Source: Candidatus Enterococcus murrayae (GTDB lineage: Bacteria > Bacillota > Bacilli > Lactobacillales > Enterococcaceae). From it: DNA of 38,868 nt. Shown here in pieces: positions 16,215-24,785 of this stretch. The notes under the pieces were generated by a model, which was not told the DNA's origin, ran no database searches, and worked only from the letters and a program-made list of their open reading frames with translations. The position numbers and the translations under genes are program-made. Where the stretch lies: positions 119,972 through 158,839 of the forward strand of contig NZ_JAFLVR010000012.1 of the NCBI RefSeq assembly GCF_017315985.1. The letters run 5' to 3'. The stretch's first letter is position 1; each line of letters begins with the position of its first letter.

Positions 16215-16688
16215 ATGAGTATTGAAAAGTACGATAAGGCGAAAAGAATAATACAAGAAAATGATTATTTAGTTGATGATTTTGGTGGGGCTCAAAAAAA
16301 TAGTATAGAAAAAGCACAAAAAATCCTAGGAGTAGAGTTTCCAGAAGACTACAAACTTTTTTTAGCAGATTTTGGAGCACTGACATTTGGTTCGATAGAA
16401 ATATATGGAGTATGTAAAGAAGACTTTGCAGACTCTGGAATTCCGGACACTGTTTGGGCGACCTTAAATGAAAGAGAATTGATACAGATGCCTAAACAAC
16501 TTATTATTTTATATAATTCCGGCATGGGTGAATTATATTGTATGAATTTCAACGAGCTTAATAAAGAAAATGAACCTCAAATAACTTCATACTATCCAGG
16601 ATTTTCTGAAGAAGCTCAAAGGAATGAAATTTTATACGATAATTTCGGGAGCTTTCTTTTAGATATGGTAATGGAAGAAATAGGTTAA
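16215..16688 (+). CDS. SMI1/KNR4 (SUKH) family immunity protein
   Basis: A 157-aa acidic protein of the SUKH superfamily, common as cytoplasmic immunity proteins against nuclease and other toxin domains. The typical pattern is present: IEKAQKILGVEFPEDYKLFLADFGALTFG split over helix and strand, then IEIYGVCKED, the strand IILYNSGMGELYCMNF and a late NFGSFLLDMV helix. An ATG at 16215 with AAGGAG 9 nt ahead is the likely start; a GTG one codon earlier is in frame. It lies 180 bp behind the YezG-type gene. No cognate toxin is visible in the window. Confidence 0.85.
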   Translation: MSIEKYDKAKRIIQENDYLVDDFGGAQKNSIEKAQKILGVEFPEDYKLFLADFGALTFGSIEIYGVCKEDFADSGIPDTVWATLNERELIQMPKQLIILYNSGMGELYCMNFNELNKENEPQITSYYPGFSEEAQRNEILYDNFGSFLLDMVMEEIG

Positions 16689-16771
16689 GTGGAGTAATAA
16701 ATTATTATAAGGTCCAGTCATCTGAGTCGTTAATGAAATTTGCCTATAACTTGTTTTGCAGATACAGATAG

Positions 16772-16993
16772 CTTGATAATCAAGAGTTTAGTCTTGGCCA
16801 GTATCAATTAAAAAAACAGTATCTTTTCTTGGCTTTAGAAGGAGTAATTTATGAAAATATACTTATTGAGAGCGTCGTAGAGGTAGGCTACCATGTTCCA
16901 ATTACAGTGTTATTTCAAGAAAATGATGATAGGTATAAACTGGGAGAAATTTATTACTACAGGTTTGCTAATGAGCAAGAATCATTTTATTGA
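16772..16993 (+). pseudogene. Start-less coding fragment overlapping the next gene
   Basis: 73 codons free of stops with protein-like composition (for example YENILIESVVEVGYHVPITV and RYKLGEIYYYRFANEQ) but no ATG, GTG or TTG with a ribosome binding site near its left end, where a TAG at 16769 closes the frame. An AGAAGGAG with ATG 8 nt later at about 16850 lies in another frame and stops after nine codons. It overlaps the next gene by 23 bp in a different frame, so the two may be halves of one frameshifted gene or a truncated upstream partner. Confidence 0.4.
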
Positions 16994-17354
16994 AGTCAAA
17001 ATTAATTCTATTACACAAAAAATGCTAGAAGTGCCCTACTTATCTATTAACGATATTGAAGAATCTATTTTATCTATTGAAGATTGTGAAGAAAAAAATC
17101 CAATGATTCAAATGGATATTTTTGATGGAAACTCAATAGCAACTGAAGACTCTAAATTTAAAATATTACGAGAATATAAAAAATTATTTTTCAAACTAGA
17201 CAAAGAGAAACTACATACTACTGTGAAGATATCCAAGCATTTATTATTCTTTCTAAATATGGATCATAAAATCATCGGCATGGAGTTTGCTTGTTTATCA
17301 GAAGAGGAATGGTCAAAAATTAATAAGAGTATAGTCTCATTATCTGTATTTTAG
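16971..17354 (+). CDS. Hypothetical small protein, 127 aa, immunity patch
   Basis: Not recognised. A soluble protein that is acidic in the middle (SINDIEESILSIEDCEEKNP) and basic later (REYKKLFFKLDKEKLHTTVK), ending with MEFACLSEEEWSKINKSIV. The open frame extends back to an ATG at 16893, but that part shares sequence with a coding-like fragment in another frame; the ATG at 16971 is proposed, though only a weak AGG stands ahead of it. It may be the C-terminal part of a frameshifted gene beginning near 16772. It is the last item of the orphan immunity patch. Confidence 0.45.
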   Translation: MSKNHFIEVKINSITQKMLEVPYLSINDIEESILSIEDCEEKNPMIQMDIFDGNSIATEDSKFKILREYKKLFFKLDKEKLHTTVKISKHLLFFLNMDHKIIGMEFACLSEEEWSKINKSIVSLSVF

Positions 17355-17633
17355 TCTGTCAACTAGGTGCTCACTACCTGAAGTTAAGATGTGATAATTT
17401 ATTTTAAGTTTTTTTTCACCTTGCAAATTTTTTTTATTGGATATGTGGTCTTGAATAAGCAAGTTTGTCATAATCTGATATTTTCTTTTGTTATTGGCCT
17501 ATTATGAGGCTGTTATCAAATTTTAAATTAGATCATGGTCGCTGGCAACCATAATCATGTTGGATGACGGCATGTTTTAAATTTAGTTGTATGAGTAAAT
17601 GAATTTCGGTTATGATACGAATGAGGTGATTTC

Positions 17634-19385
17634 GTGCTAACTTATCGACAGGTATTAATTTTATCCTATATTTTAAGTATGAAAGAGGGCGTCTTACTAG
17701 CGACGTTAGCTCAAACTTTAGAGGTATCTGATAAGACTGTAAAAAATGAAGTTGCAGCAATCAATCAGCTGTTGCCGAAGGAAGAACAAATTCAGTACAT
17801 AGGAAAAAAAGGCTACTTTATTGAAAAGGCTGGCAGGACAATCGATAAAATTATGGATGAATCTTTTCAAGAAAATCACGAGGAGTACGTGGACAGGGAT
17901 AGAACGAACCGTATTTTAATGATTTTACTATTTGAAAAGGATTATATTAGCATGGAAGCGCTAGGTCGAAAGTTGTTTTTGTCTAAGTCCATGCTGAATA
18001 AGCTAATGGATGTTTCCTGGAGATTGCGGAATTATATTGAAGTTTCTCCTACAAAGGGTTTGCGTTTACCATGGTCTGAAAGTAAAAAGAGAAATTTTTT
18101 GGCTAAATCTTTTATTATCAGCCCAGCAACACTGGCACTCGTTCAGCAAGACTCAGAGGCTCTTTCGGCTATGGATACTTTGTATCAAATTTTACAAAAA
18201 GCCGTGCTAGCCCATCATTATACAGTTGCTGGAGATGCTTTTACCGCATTTCATCGGTATATGTCAGTAACGATGATTCGTACGCAGCAGGGCTTTCTTT
18301 TAGAAGAAGAGGTTGCAAAAGTACCACTCTCAAATTTAATGATGGAGGTAAATCAACAGATTCAATCAGAGTTGCAGGTAATTTTGAGCGAAAAGGATCT
18401 GTGGAGCTGCCAAAAGAAGTTAAATGAGTTGAATGTGCTGCATTCTATAAAAAAAGATGGCTTTACTGAATACATGGAGGTCCTGAAGGATAATCTGGAT
18501 TTGTTTAGCAAAGAAATAAAAAAGGATTTCAACATTACTATTGAGATGTCTGAATCACTGCGGGAAAACTTTTTACTGCATATGTACAAGCTGAAAATTA
18601 GAAATGACAATGGCACAGATGTTCCGAACTTTAATAAGCGAACGATTAATGAGCATTATCCATTCTCAGCCCAAGTTATAAGAGACTATTTTCTTCCGAT
18701 TTTTAAGCTCGACATTAGAGAATCGGAAGTATCCTATATTATTCTTTATTTTGCAAAATTTTTAGAACCTTCAATGCCAAAGCAGGAACTTTTGCTTATT
18801 AGTGATAGTGCTCCCAGCTTGATTTATGATGCACAGAGGAAATTAATGCAGCGACTTGAAGGGTGCTCTGTAACAATCATTCCCCAATATAAATATTTAG
18901 CAGCTATGGAAGAGTACAATGCTCGTTTTCTAGCGATTCTTACCACGGAAGTTCCAGTTATTGTAAAAAATCATCGAGCGCTGTTAATTGATAAGTTCCT
19001 AGTTCAGGAGGATTATGGACTCATTGAGCTTTACCTGCAAGGATGTCTGCATAGCAATGAGAAAATCAGACTAGAAGAAAATTATCAGCGTTTTGTTTCC
19101 GAAGATGATGTAATTAAGGGAGCTTATAAGTCAGTGACGGAGCTTTTTCCTGAAGAACAGCTTGGCGGCTTTAAACGCTATGACTTGGTTTTAGAAAAAA
19201 ATATTGGTTACTTTGCTTCTTTTTCAAAGGGGAAGAGCCAAATAAGAATTAAAAAGCTGCAAACACCCATTTTGTACAAGGATCATTTTTTAGAAGCGGT
19301 GATTGTAGCTGAATATAATCCAGAGACAAATAATCTAGCGGGCTTTTTCCAAGTGATTCATCCCTTACTTCAAACATCCACTTAA
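17634..19385 (+). CDS. PRD-containing (BglG/MtlR-type) regulator of beta-glucoside genes
   Basis: A 583-aa transcription factor. Residues 1-70 form an HTH (LATLAQTLEVSDKTVKNEV) and about 85-145 a second, Mga-like HTH (ALGRKLFLSKSMLNKLMD). PRD-like helical regions cover about 170-370; one carries the repeat-typical end IRESEVSYIILYFAKFL. The next part (about 375-470, LLLISDSAPSLIYDAQRKL) resembles the EIIB domain of such regulators but has SDS where the phospho-cysteine motif would be, so it probably cannot be phosphorylated there. GTG start, GAGG 7 nt ahead. It most likely controls the glucosidase and PTS genes behind it. Two DNA-binding HTHs argue against an RNA-binding antiterminator. Confidence 0.8.
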   Translation: MLTYRQVLILSYILSMKEGVLLATLAQTLEVSDKTVKNEVAAINQLLPKEEQIQYIGKKGYFIEKAGRTIDKIMDESFQENHEEYVDRDRTNRILMILLFEKDYISMEALGRKLFLSKSMLNKLMDVSWRLRNYIEVSPTKGLRLPWSESKKRNFLAKSFIISPATLALVQQDSEALSAMDTLYQILQKAVLAHHYTVAGDAFTAFHRYMSVTMIRTQQGFLLEEEVAKVPLSNLMMEVNQQIQSELQVILSEKDLWSCQKKLNELNVLHSIKKDGFTEYMEVLKDNLDLFSKEIKKDFNITIEMSESLRENFLLHMYKLKIRNDNGTDVPNFNKRTINEHYPFSAQVIRDYFLPIFKLDIRESEVSYIILYFAKFLEPSMPKQELLLISDSAPSLIYDAQRKLMQRLEGCSVTIIPQYKYLAAMEEYNARFLAILTTEVPVIVKNHRALLIDKFLVQEDYGLIELYLQGCLHSNEKIRLEENYQRFVSEDDVIKGAYKSVTELFPEEQLGGFKRYDLVLEKNIGYFASFSKGKSQIRIKKLQTPILYKDHFLEAVIVAEYNPETNNLAGFFQVIHPLLQTST

Positions 19386-19420
19386 GCAAGGAATATAAGG
19401 AGTTGATCGGCTTCTAGTAT

Positions 19421-19473
19421 AACCATTCACTTTTTTTCCATTTTTTTTGGAAAAAGACTGAATGGTTTTTTTT
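19421..19473 (+). terminator. Terminator between regulator and glucosidase gene
   Basis: AACCATTCA pairs with TGAATGGTT, with an inner CTTTTT/AAAAAG and CC/GG stem, ending in a T8-9 run. It separates the regulator transcript from the glucosidase/PTS transcript. A -10 box TATAAT follows at 19485-19490 without a good -35, fitting activator control. Confidence 0.8.
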
Positions 19474-19530
19474 ATGCGGCTTTTTATAATAAGAAGTAAC
19501 AATAGAACAGATGGAGAGAGGAGTAGAAAG

Positions 19531-20934
19531 ATGTATCATAAACGAATTTCTAAGTTCCCTGAGGATTTTTTGTTTGCCGCAGCGACCTCAGCGTTTCAAG
19601 TAGAAGGAGGGATTGACTGTGGTGGCAGAGGGGTAGCGGTTCATGATTTACAGCCGAAGAAACCAGGGATTACTGATTTCTCTGTAGCCAGCGATCATTA
19701 CCATCACTATAAAGAAGATATTGCTTTGATGAAAGAATTGGGATTAAAAGCCTATCGTCTATCTATCTCGTGGGTTCGTATTATGCCGGATGGAGAAAGC
19801 GTCAACCCAGAGGGAGTGGCTTTTTATGATCGTCTGTTACAAGAGGTTGTTGATAACGGAATGGAGCCGATTGTGACAATATATCATTTTGAATACCCGC
19901 AAGCATTAGTAGAAAAATATGGTGGCTGGTTGGACCGAAAAGCCATTGATGATTTTGAACGGTTTGCGACAGTACTTTTTGAAAACTATGGAGATCGTGT
20001 GAAGCACTGGCTGACTATTAATGAACAGGATCATTTACTAAAAATTAGTGGACGTCTTGGTTTTCCTGAAGCATTGACAGGTCAGGATTATTTAAAAGCA
20101 GCTGAGCAGGCAAATTATCACATGTGTACAGCAACGGCTCGCGTAATTAAAAAATGTCATGAGCTTTTACCAACCGCTAAAATTGGTCCTGTGATTAATC
20201 CCATGCCGGCACTGGCTGGCAGCAACAAACCAGAGGATACAATTGCGGCGATGGAATTTAATGAACTTTCAACGTACTATATCACCGAACTACATTGTCG
20301 TGGGGAGTATTCACCTCTTCACTGGAAATACATGGAGGATCGTGACATCCTTCCTGAGATTCGTGAGGAAGACATGCAGCTGATGAAAGAAAATACGCCG
20401 GATTTCTTGGCGATGAACTATTATTTAAATCAAACGGTTGCCAAAAGTCAGAAGAAAGAATTTGGCTATCATGACAAAGCCGTCTTCATCAATGAAGAGC
20501 CGGGTATTTATAAAATTGTAGAAAATGAGCATGTTCCACAAACGGACTGGGGTTGGAACATTTGTCCTGAAGGGCTTAAAATCGCGATTATGGATTTCTA
20601 CCATCGCTATCGTCTGCCAATTCTGATTACCGAAAATGGGTTAGGAGCTTACGATAAGCTGGAGAATGGAGAAATCAATGACGATTATCGTATTGAATAT
20701 CTGCAGAATCATTTAACACAAATCAAAGATTGTATCGGAATGGGGTATCCGGTTTTCGGTTATTGCGCGTGGTCCTTTATGGATTTGGTTAGTGGACGTG
20801 AGGGTATGGATAAACGCTATGGGTTTGTTTACGTTAATCGAAATAATGAAGAGCTGCTGGATATGAAGCGCATCAAAAAGAAGAGTTTTTATTGGTATCA
20901 AAATATGATTAAGGAAAGAGGGGAATCGCTATGA
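19531..20934 (+). CDS. 6-phospho-beta-glucosidase, glycoside hydrolase family 1
   Basis: A 467-aa GH1 enzyme that hydrolyses phosphorylated beta-glucosides delivered by the PTS, releasing glucose 6-phosphate. The start FPEDFLFAAATSAFQVEGG is the GH1 N-terminal signature, LSISWVRIMPDGE is the conserved strand, WLTINEQ holds the acid/base E165 and LITENGLGAYD the nucleophile E368. The usual NEP is NEQ here; phospho-glucosidases often differ at this place. WNICPEGLKIA and GYCAWSFMDL are also typical. ATG at 19531 with GGAG 7 nt ahead; the longer frame lies over the terminator and is rejected. It overlaps the PTS gene by 4 bp. Confidence 0.93.
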   Translation: MYHKRISKFPEDFLFAAATSAFQVEGGIDCGGRGVAVHDLQPKKPGITDFSVASDHYHHYKEDIALMKELGLKAYRLSISWVRIMPDGESVNPEGVAFYDRLLQEVVDNGMEPIVTIYHFEYPQALVEKYGGWLDRKAIDDFERFATVLFENYGDRVKHWLTINEQDHLLKISGRLGFPEALTGQDYLKAAEQANYHMCTATARVIKKCHELLPTAKIGPVINPMPALAGSNKPEDTIAAMEFNELSTYYITELHCRGEYSPLHWKYMEDRDILPEIREEDMQLMKENTPDFLAMNYYLNQTVAKSQKKEFGYHDKAVFINEEPGIYKIVENEHVPQTDWGWNICPEGLKIAIMDFYHRYRLPILITENGLGAYDKLENGEINDDYRIEYLQNHLTQIKDCIGMGYPVFGYCAWSFMDLVSGREGMDKRYGFVYVNRNNEELLDMKRIKKKSFYWYQNMIKERGESL

Positions 20935-22730
20935 CCAATCAAGAAATTGCCAAGGAGATTTTGTCGTTTGTTGGAGGAAAAGAGAATATTACGAATGTTA
21001 CCCACTGTGCGACAAGACTACGTTTAAACGTAAAAGATGAAGCAGCGGTAAAAATGGATCGCTTGAATGATATTCCTGATGTAATCAAAGCACAATTCAG
21101 CAGTGGCCAACTGCAAGTTATTCTTGGTGGAAAGGTAACAGGTGTCTACAGTGCATTTACGGCATTGGTTCCAAGTGGTGATGAGGAACAAGTTGAGGAG
21201 AAGAAGAAGTTTTCTTTCGGCTCGTTGATTGAAACCATCGCAGGCATTTTTAGTCCGACATTACCTATTTTAATTGGTTGCGGGATGATTCAATCCGTGA
21301 ATGCTCTGTTGGTCAACTTTCAACTAATTTCACCAGAATCTGGTGCGTATGCGTTGCTGCAAATGACTGGTGATTTAATCTTTTATTTCTTGCCATTCTT
21401 CCTGGCCATTAGTGCAGCAAGAAAGTTCAAGACAAACGAATATATGGCAGTTGCTTTGGCTGCGGCTTACATGTATCCGACCATTCAAAATGGTGCGTTG
21501 ACTGCAGCAGAAACAGGGATCAAGGCATTAGATTTCTTTGGCTTGCCGCTATTGTTCGTTAATTATAAGGCAACCGTTTTTCCAATTATTTTTGCAGTCT
21601 GGATTATGAGCTATATTTATAAATGGATCAATAAGTTGATTCCGGATGCTTTTAAGATTCTAGCAGTTCCGATGCTTACCTTATTTATCATGGTTCCCTT
21701 ACAACTAGGTATTTTAGGACCGATCGGCTCGTACACGGGGATCTATATCGCTCAAGGTGTTAACTGGTTATATAATACAGGGGGAATTATTGGCGCCTTC
21801 CTTCTGGGGGCTTTAAGACCCGTTCTGGTAATGTTTGGTATGCATTATGCCATTACTCCAATTATGGTTCAAGAAGTTGCTGAAACAGGAAAAACAGTAA
21901 TTATTCCTGCGTTACTGGTTGGAAATTTAGCACAATCAGGTGCGGCTTTTGCGGTGGCTGTCAAATTGAGAAACAAAGCTCAGAAGGCCGGTGCGTTTTC
22001 AGCTGCCTTCACAGCCTTTTTAGGAATTACCGAACCGGCAATGTATGGCTACAATTTAAAATATAAAAAGCCATTTTACGCAGCCTTACTTTCCGCTGGG
22101 GTGGCAGCTGCTTACTTAAGTATTTTCCATGCATCCAGTAATGCAGTCGCTTTACCGGGAATTCTGGCATTATCCACGTATAAAGCAAGTAGTTTTATTC
22201 ATATTATTATTGGAGTAGTGATTGCGGTAGTAGGCGCATTCTGTTTAACCTTTGTATTAGGAATTGGCGAACAAAAGGAAGAAAAAACAGGAGCAGGTAC
22301 CACAAATTCAGCCGATTTAACTTCAAGCATGACAGTTCAAGAAATGGTGTCACCGGTTAAAGGGGAGCAAATTGAGTTGGCTCAGGTACAGGATGAAGTC
22401 TTTTCTAAGGAACTAATGGGAAAAGGGTTTGCAGTATTGCCAAGTGAAGGGAAAATCTATGCTCCTTTTGACGGAGAAGTAACCATGCTTTTTGATACCC
22501 TGCATGCCATTGGTTTAACCTCAACGCAGGGGGCAGAAGTTTTAATTCATGTAGGCATGGATACCGTCAATTTGAAGGGACAGCATTTTACTCCTAAAGT
22601 AAACGTAGGAGATCAGGTGAAGGCTGGAGATCTATTGTTGGAGTTTGATCTTGATAAAATCAAAGAAGCAGGATATTTAACAGATACTCCTGTTGTTGTT
22701 ACTAATGGTATGCCCTATACAGTAGTCTAG
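20931..22730 (+). CDS. Beta-glucoside PTS transporter, EIIBCA
   Basis: A 599-aa three-domain PTS permease that imports and phosphorylates beta-glucosides. EIIB (1-85) carries the phospho-cysteine in NVTHCATRLRL (C26). EIIC (about 100-450) has about ten membrane segments, GMHYAITPIM and LGITEPAMYGYNLKYKKPF, all conserved in the Bgl group. EIIA (about 465-599) is the glucose type: LPSEGKIYAPFDGEV, LHAIGLTS and the active histidine in VLIHVGMDTVNLKG. ATG in an ATGA overlap with the glucosidase gene. The exact sugar (arbutin, salicin, cellobiose or gentiobiose type) cannot be read from sequence. Confidence 0.94.
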   Translation: MTNQEIAKEILSFVGGKENITNVTHCATRLRLNVKDEAAVKMDRLNDIPDVIKAQFSSGQLQVILGGKVTGVYSAFTALVPSGDEEQVEEKKKFSFGSLIETIAGIFSPTLPILIGCGMIQSVNALLVNFQLISPESGAYALLQMTGDLIFYFLPFFLAISAARKFKTNEYMAVALAAAYMYPTIQNGALTAAETGIKALDFFGLPLLFVNYKATVFPIIFAVWIMSYIYKWINKLIPDAFKILAVPMLTLFIMVPLQLGILGPIGSYTGIYIAQGVNWLYNTGGIIGAFLLGALRPVLVMFGMHYAITPIMVQEVAETGKTVIIPALLVGNLAQSGAAFAVAVKLRNKAQKAGAFSAAFTAFLGITEPAMYGYNLKYKKPFYAALLSAGVAAAYLSIFHASSNAVALPGILALSTYKASSFIHIIIGVVIAVVGAFCLTFVLGIGEQKEEKTGAGTTNSADLTSSMTVQEMVSPVKGEQIELAQVQDEVFSKELMGKGFAVLPSEGKIYAPFDGEVTMLFDTLHAIGLTSTQGAEVLIHVGMDTVNLKGQHFTPKVNVGDQVKAGDLLLEFDLDKIKEAGYLTDTPVVVTNGMPYTVV

Positions 22731-22746
22731 ATTGAAGCAATCGTAA

Positions 22747-22790
22747 AAGAATTCTTTACTTGTTGAAAGATAAGTAAAGAATTCTTTTTT
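22747..22790 (+). terminator. Terminator of the beta-glucoside operon
   Basis: AAGAATTCTTTACTT and AAGTAAAGAATTCTT form a perfect 15-bp stem with a 10-nt loop, followed by further T residues. Confidence 0.9.
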
Positions 22791-23051
22791 GCGTTCATGC
22801 TTCAGATGATTTTAGGGCATAAAAGTATGGTCATTCCAGCTATCTAAAATGGTGGATGTAAGGAGGATCAGTCCTATTTTCGAGTTCATTACCTAAGAAA
22901 AATAGTGGACATTGCTGCCTATACCCCCAACTTAATAGAAAACGATATGAACATTTTAGACCAGAAAATGGAAAATTAGAGAAGCATTTAACAAGGAGTG
23001 GAACGGTAACTCTGCTTGACGAAAACCACATGTGTTACGAAAATAAACCAA
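22791..23051. other. Unassigned stretch with a start-less open frame
   Basis: The plus strand is open from about 22862 to 23093 and reads, in part, KRYEHFRPENGKLEKHLTRS and VTLLDENHMCYENKPII, which looks like protein but lacks a start and runs into the tetR-type gene from the opposite side. It may be a remnant. No RNA or repeat was recognised. Confidence 0.3.
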
Positions 23052-23588
23052 TTATTTACAATATTCGTAAAAGAGTTCAGCCATATATTCTTCACTTTCG
23101 TTAAAGTCGTTCATAATCCATTCAATTAGTATATTAAAAAAACCACCGGTCAAAAATTTGATGGTATATTTTTCCTTTTCTGGAGAATAAGACTTGTCAC
23201 AAACAATTGTTTTACAGATGTCTTCTAAAAAAGTATTGCACTTATCAAGTAGGAGATAGGTTAGTTTTGATTCGATCAGATTTAATAAAAGCGTTTTTTC
23301 CGCTTTGAAAGTAGAGAAAAACAGCAATACAACTTCATAGCTATTATATAATCCGACACGTTCTATCGCTTTTTCATATTCGGCGAAGCAGTCATTCAAG
23401 TAGTCAGTGATGACATCCTCAAGCACTTCGTAATTTCGATAAAAGGCCATTCTGGAGACACCTGCTTTTGCGGTGACTTCAGTGACGGATATTTTATGAA
23501 AGTCCTTTTTTTCCATGATGATCATGAGCGCAGTAAAGATACTTTCCTTTGTGATTGCGTTTTTGTAGCTGTTCATCGCATTAGCCAT
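23052..23588 (-). CDS. TetR/AcrR family regulator next to an SDR gene
   Basis: A 178-aa TetR-type regulator. Residues 8-60 are the DNA-binding domain: TKESIFTALMIIMEKKDF, then the helix-turn-helix VTEVTAKAGVSRMAFYRNY. The helical C-terminal domain (about 65-178) has the layout of the DhaS/TetR_C_8-like group (FLTGGFFNILIEWIM near the end). An ATG at 23588 is preferred over a TTG at 23603; neither has a strong ribosome binding site. It diverges from a short-chain dehydrogenase gene across a 128-bp gap with TGTAAC repeats and likely represses both. Confidence 0.82.
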   Translation of the reverse strand: MANAMNSYKNAITKESIFTALMIIMEKKDFHKISVTEVTAKAGVSRMAFYRNYEVLEDVITDYLNDCFAEYEKAIERVGLYNSYEVVLLFFSTFKAEKTLLLNLIESKLTYLLLDKCNTFLEDICKTIVCDKSYSPEKEKYTIKFLTGGFFNILIEWIMNDFNESEEYMAELFYEYCK

Positions 23589-23605
23589 AACACTTTGCCC
23601 CAATC

Positions 23606-23685
23606 TGTAACGTTTGGAGGGGTTACACTTGAAACACCTCGTTGAACAGAGTATATTTCATTTTGCGAGAGGTTGCAACTGTAAC
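23606..23685. promoter_or_regulatory. Promoter and candidate TetR operators before SDR gene
   Basis: TTGAAA (23629-23634) and TATATT (23652-23657) with 17-bp spacing form a good sigma-A promoter on the plus strand. An inverted repeat TGTAAC/GTTACA spans 23606-23627 just upstream, and another TGTAAC next to the palindrome GTTGCAAC lies at 23672-23685 downstream. Repeated half-sites flanking the promoter are what a TetR-type repressor would need. Regulator assignment is inference. Confidence 0.6.
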
Positions 23686-23716
23686 ATCTAGAAAAATAAA
23701 GCGAGGGACATTTAGT

Positions 23717-24640
23717 ATGAATGAAAAACGAAATGAGAAAAAAAGATGGACAGAAAAAGAAATAGGTTCTCAAATTGGTAAGAATGTGGTGATTACTGGT
23801 ACTGGCGGACTAGGATATGAAGCAGCGATAACTTTGGCAGGTGCAGGCGCGAATGTGATCATTGCAGGACGCAATCCTGAAAAGGGGAGAAAAGCGGTGG
23901 ATGGCATAAAATCCGTTTATCCTAATGAGATAATCAGCTTCCAACAGCTTGATCTGGCAGATTTGGCTTCAATAAAAAAATTTAGTGAAGTGATTCAGTC
24001 ACGCTTTAAAAAACTGGACATTCTCATCAATAATGCCGGTGTCATGGCGGTTCCAGAGAGACACGTGACGAAAGATAAATTTGAATTGCAGCTTGGGACG
24101 AATTATCTTGGGCATTTTGCATTGACGGCGCACCTCATCCCGCTTCTTCGCAAGGTGCAAACTCCCCGTGTCGTAACAGTGAGCAGTATGGCGCATCGTT
24201 CTGGAAAGATTCATTTTGATGATCTACAGCTAGAGCAAAATTATGATCCTGATGTTGCTTACTCTCAATCTAAGCTGGCTTGCTTGATGTTTGCTCTTGA
24301 GCTACATAAGCGCAGTGTTGCGGCAGGCTGGGGGATCACCAGTATCGGTGTTCATCCAGGTGGGGTGGCGACTGATTTGATAGATAATGGTCCAGGCAAA
24401 ACGCTCTATACCCGATTGATTTATCATACTCTCCAAACACCTAGTGAAGGGGCCAGAGCTTCTTTACTTGCGGCTACATCATCCGAAGCCCAAAGCGGCT
24501 CATTTTATGGACCAACAAGACTGATGGAGATTTATGGAAAGCCAAAATTGATTGAACCTGCAAGCCAAGCATTAGATGCTCAGGCTTCTGCAAAATTATG
24601 GGATATATCCAGTGAACTGGTTCATGCGGTCTTTATGTAG
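23717..24640 (+). CDS. Short-chain dehydrogenase/reductase
   Basis: A 307-aa NAD(P)-dependent oxidoreductase. The Rossmann motif is TGTGGLGYEAA, slightly different from the classic TGxxxGIG; the arginine in IIAGRNPEKG favours NADP. Also seen: ILINNAGVMAVP (NNAG motif), the catalytic serine in VTVSSMAHRSG, YSQSK as the YxxxK motif, and GVHPGGVATDL. It resembles the retinol dehydrogenase/WWOX-like group common in bacteria; the substrate is unknown. The ATG at 23717 has AGGG 9 nt ahead, and the longer frame covers the promoter. Divergent from a TetR regulator, which suggests induction by a small hydrophobic compound. Confidence 0.87.
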   Translation: MNEKRNEKKRWTEKEIGSQIGKNVVITGTGGLGYEAAITLAGAGANVIIAGRNPEKGRKAVDGIKSVYPNEIISFQQLDLADLASIKKFSEVIQSRFKKLDILINNAGVMAVPERHVTKDKFELQLGTNYLGHFALTAHLIPLLRKVQTPRVVTVSSMAHRSGKIHFDDLQLEQNYDPDVAYSQSKLACLMFALELHKRSVAAGWGITSIGVHPGGVATDLIDNGPGKTLYTRLIYHTLQTPSEGARASLLAATSSEAQSGSFYGPTRLMEIYGKPKLIEPASQALDAQASAKLWDISSELVHAVFM

Positions 24641-24785
24641 AATCCAGATCAAGCGTGGAAAGATTTCTTGAAGCCAAGCCTCTATTAGTATTTATTCAAC
24701 AAATGCTTTTATGATAAACTATATGAACGATTAAGATCATAAAAATGGAAAAAAGAGGCAGGCATTTAAGAAGGGGTGAGTCAAA

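Noticed and set aside
22840-23031. Minus-strand 63-codon open frame
   Set aside because: No ribosome binding site, and its composition is not protein-like.
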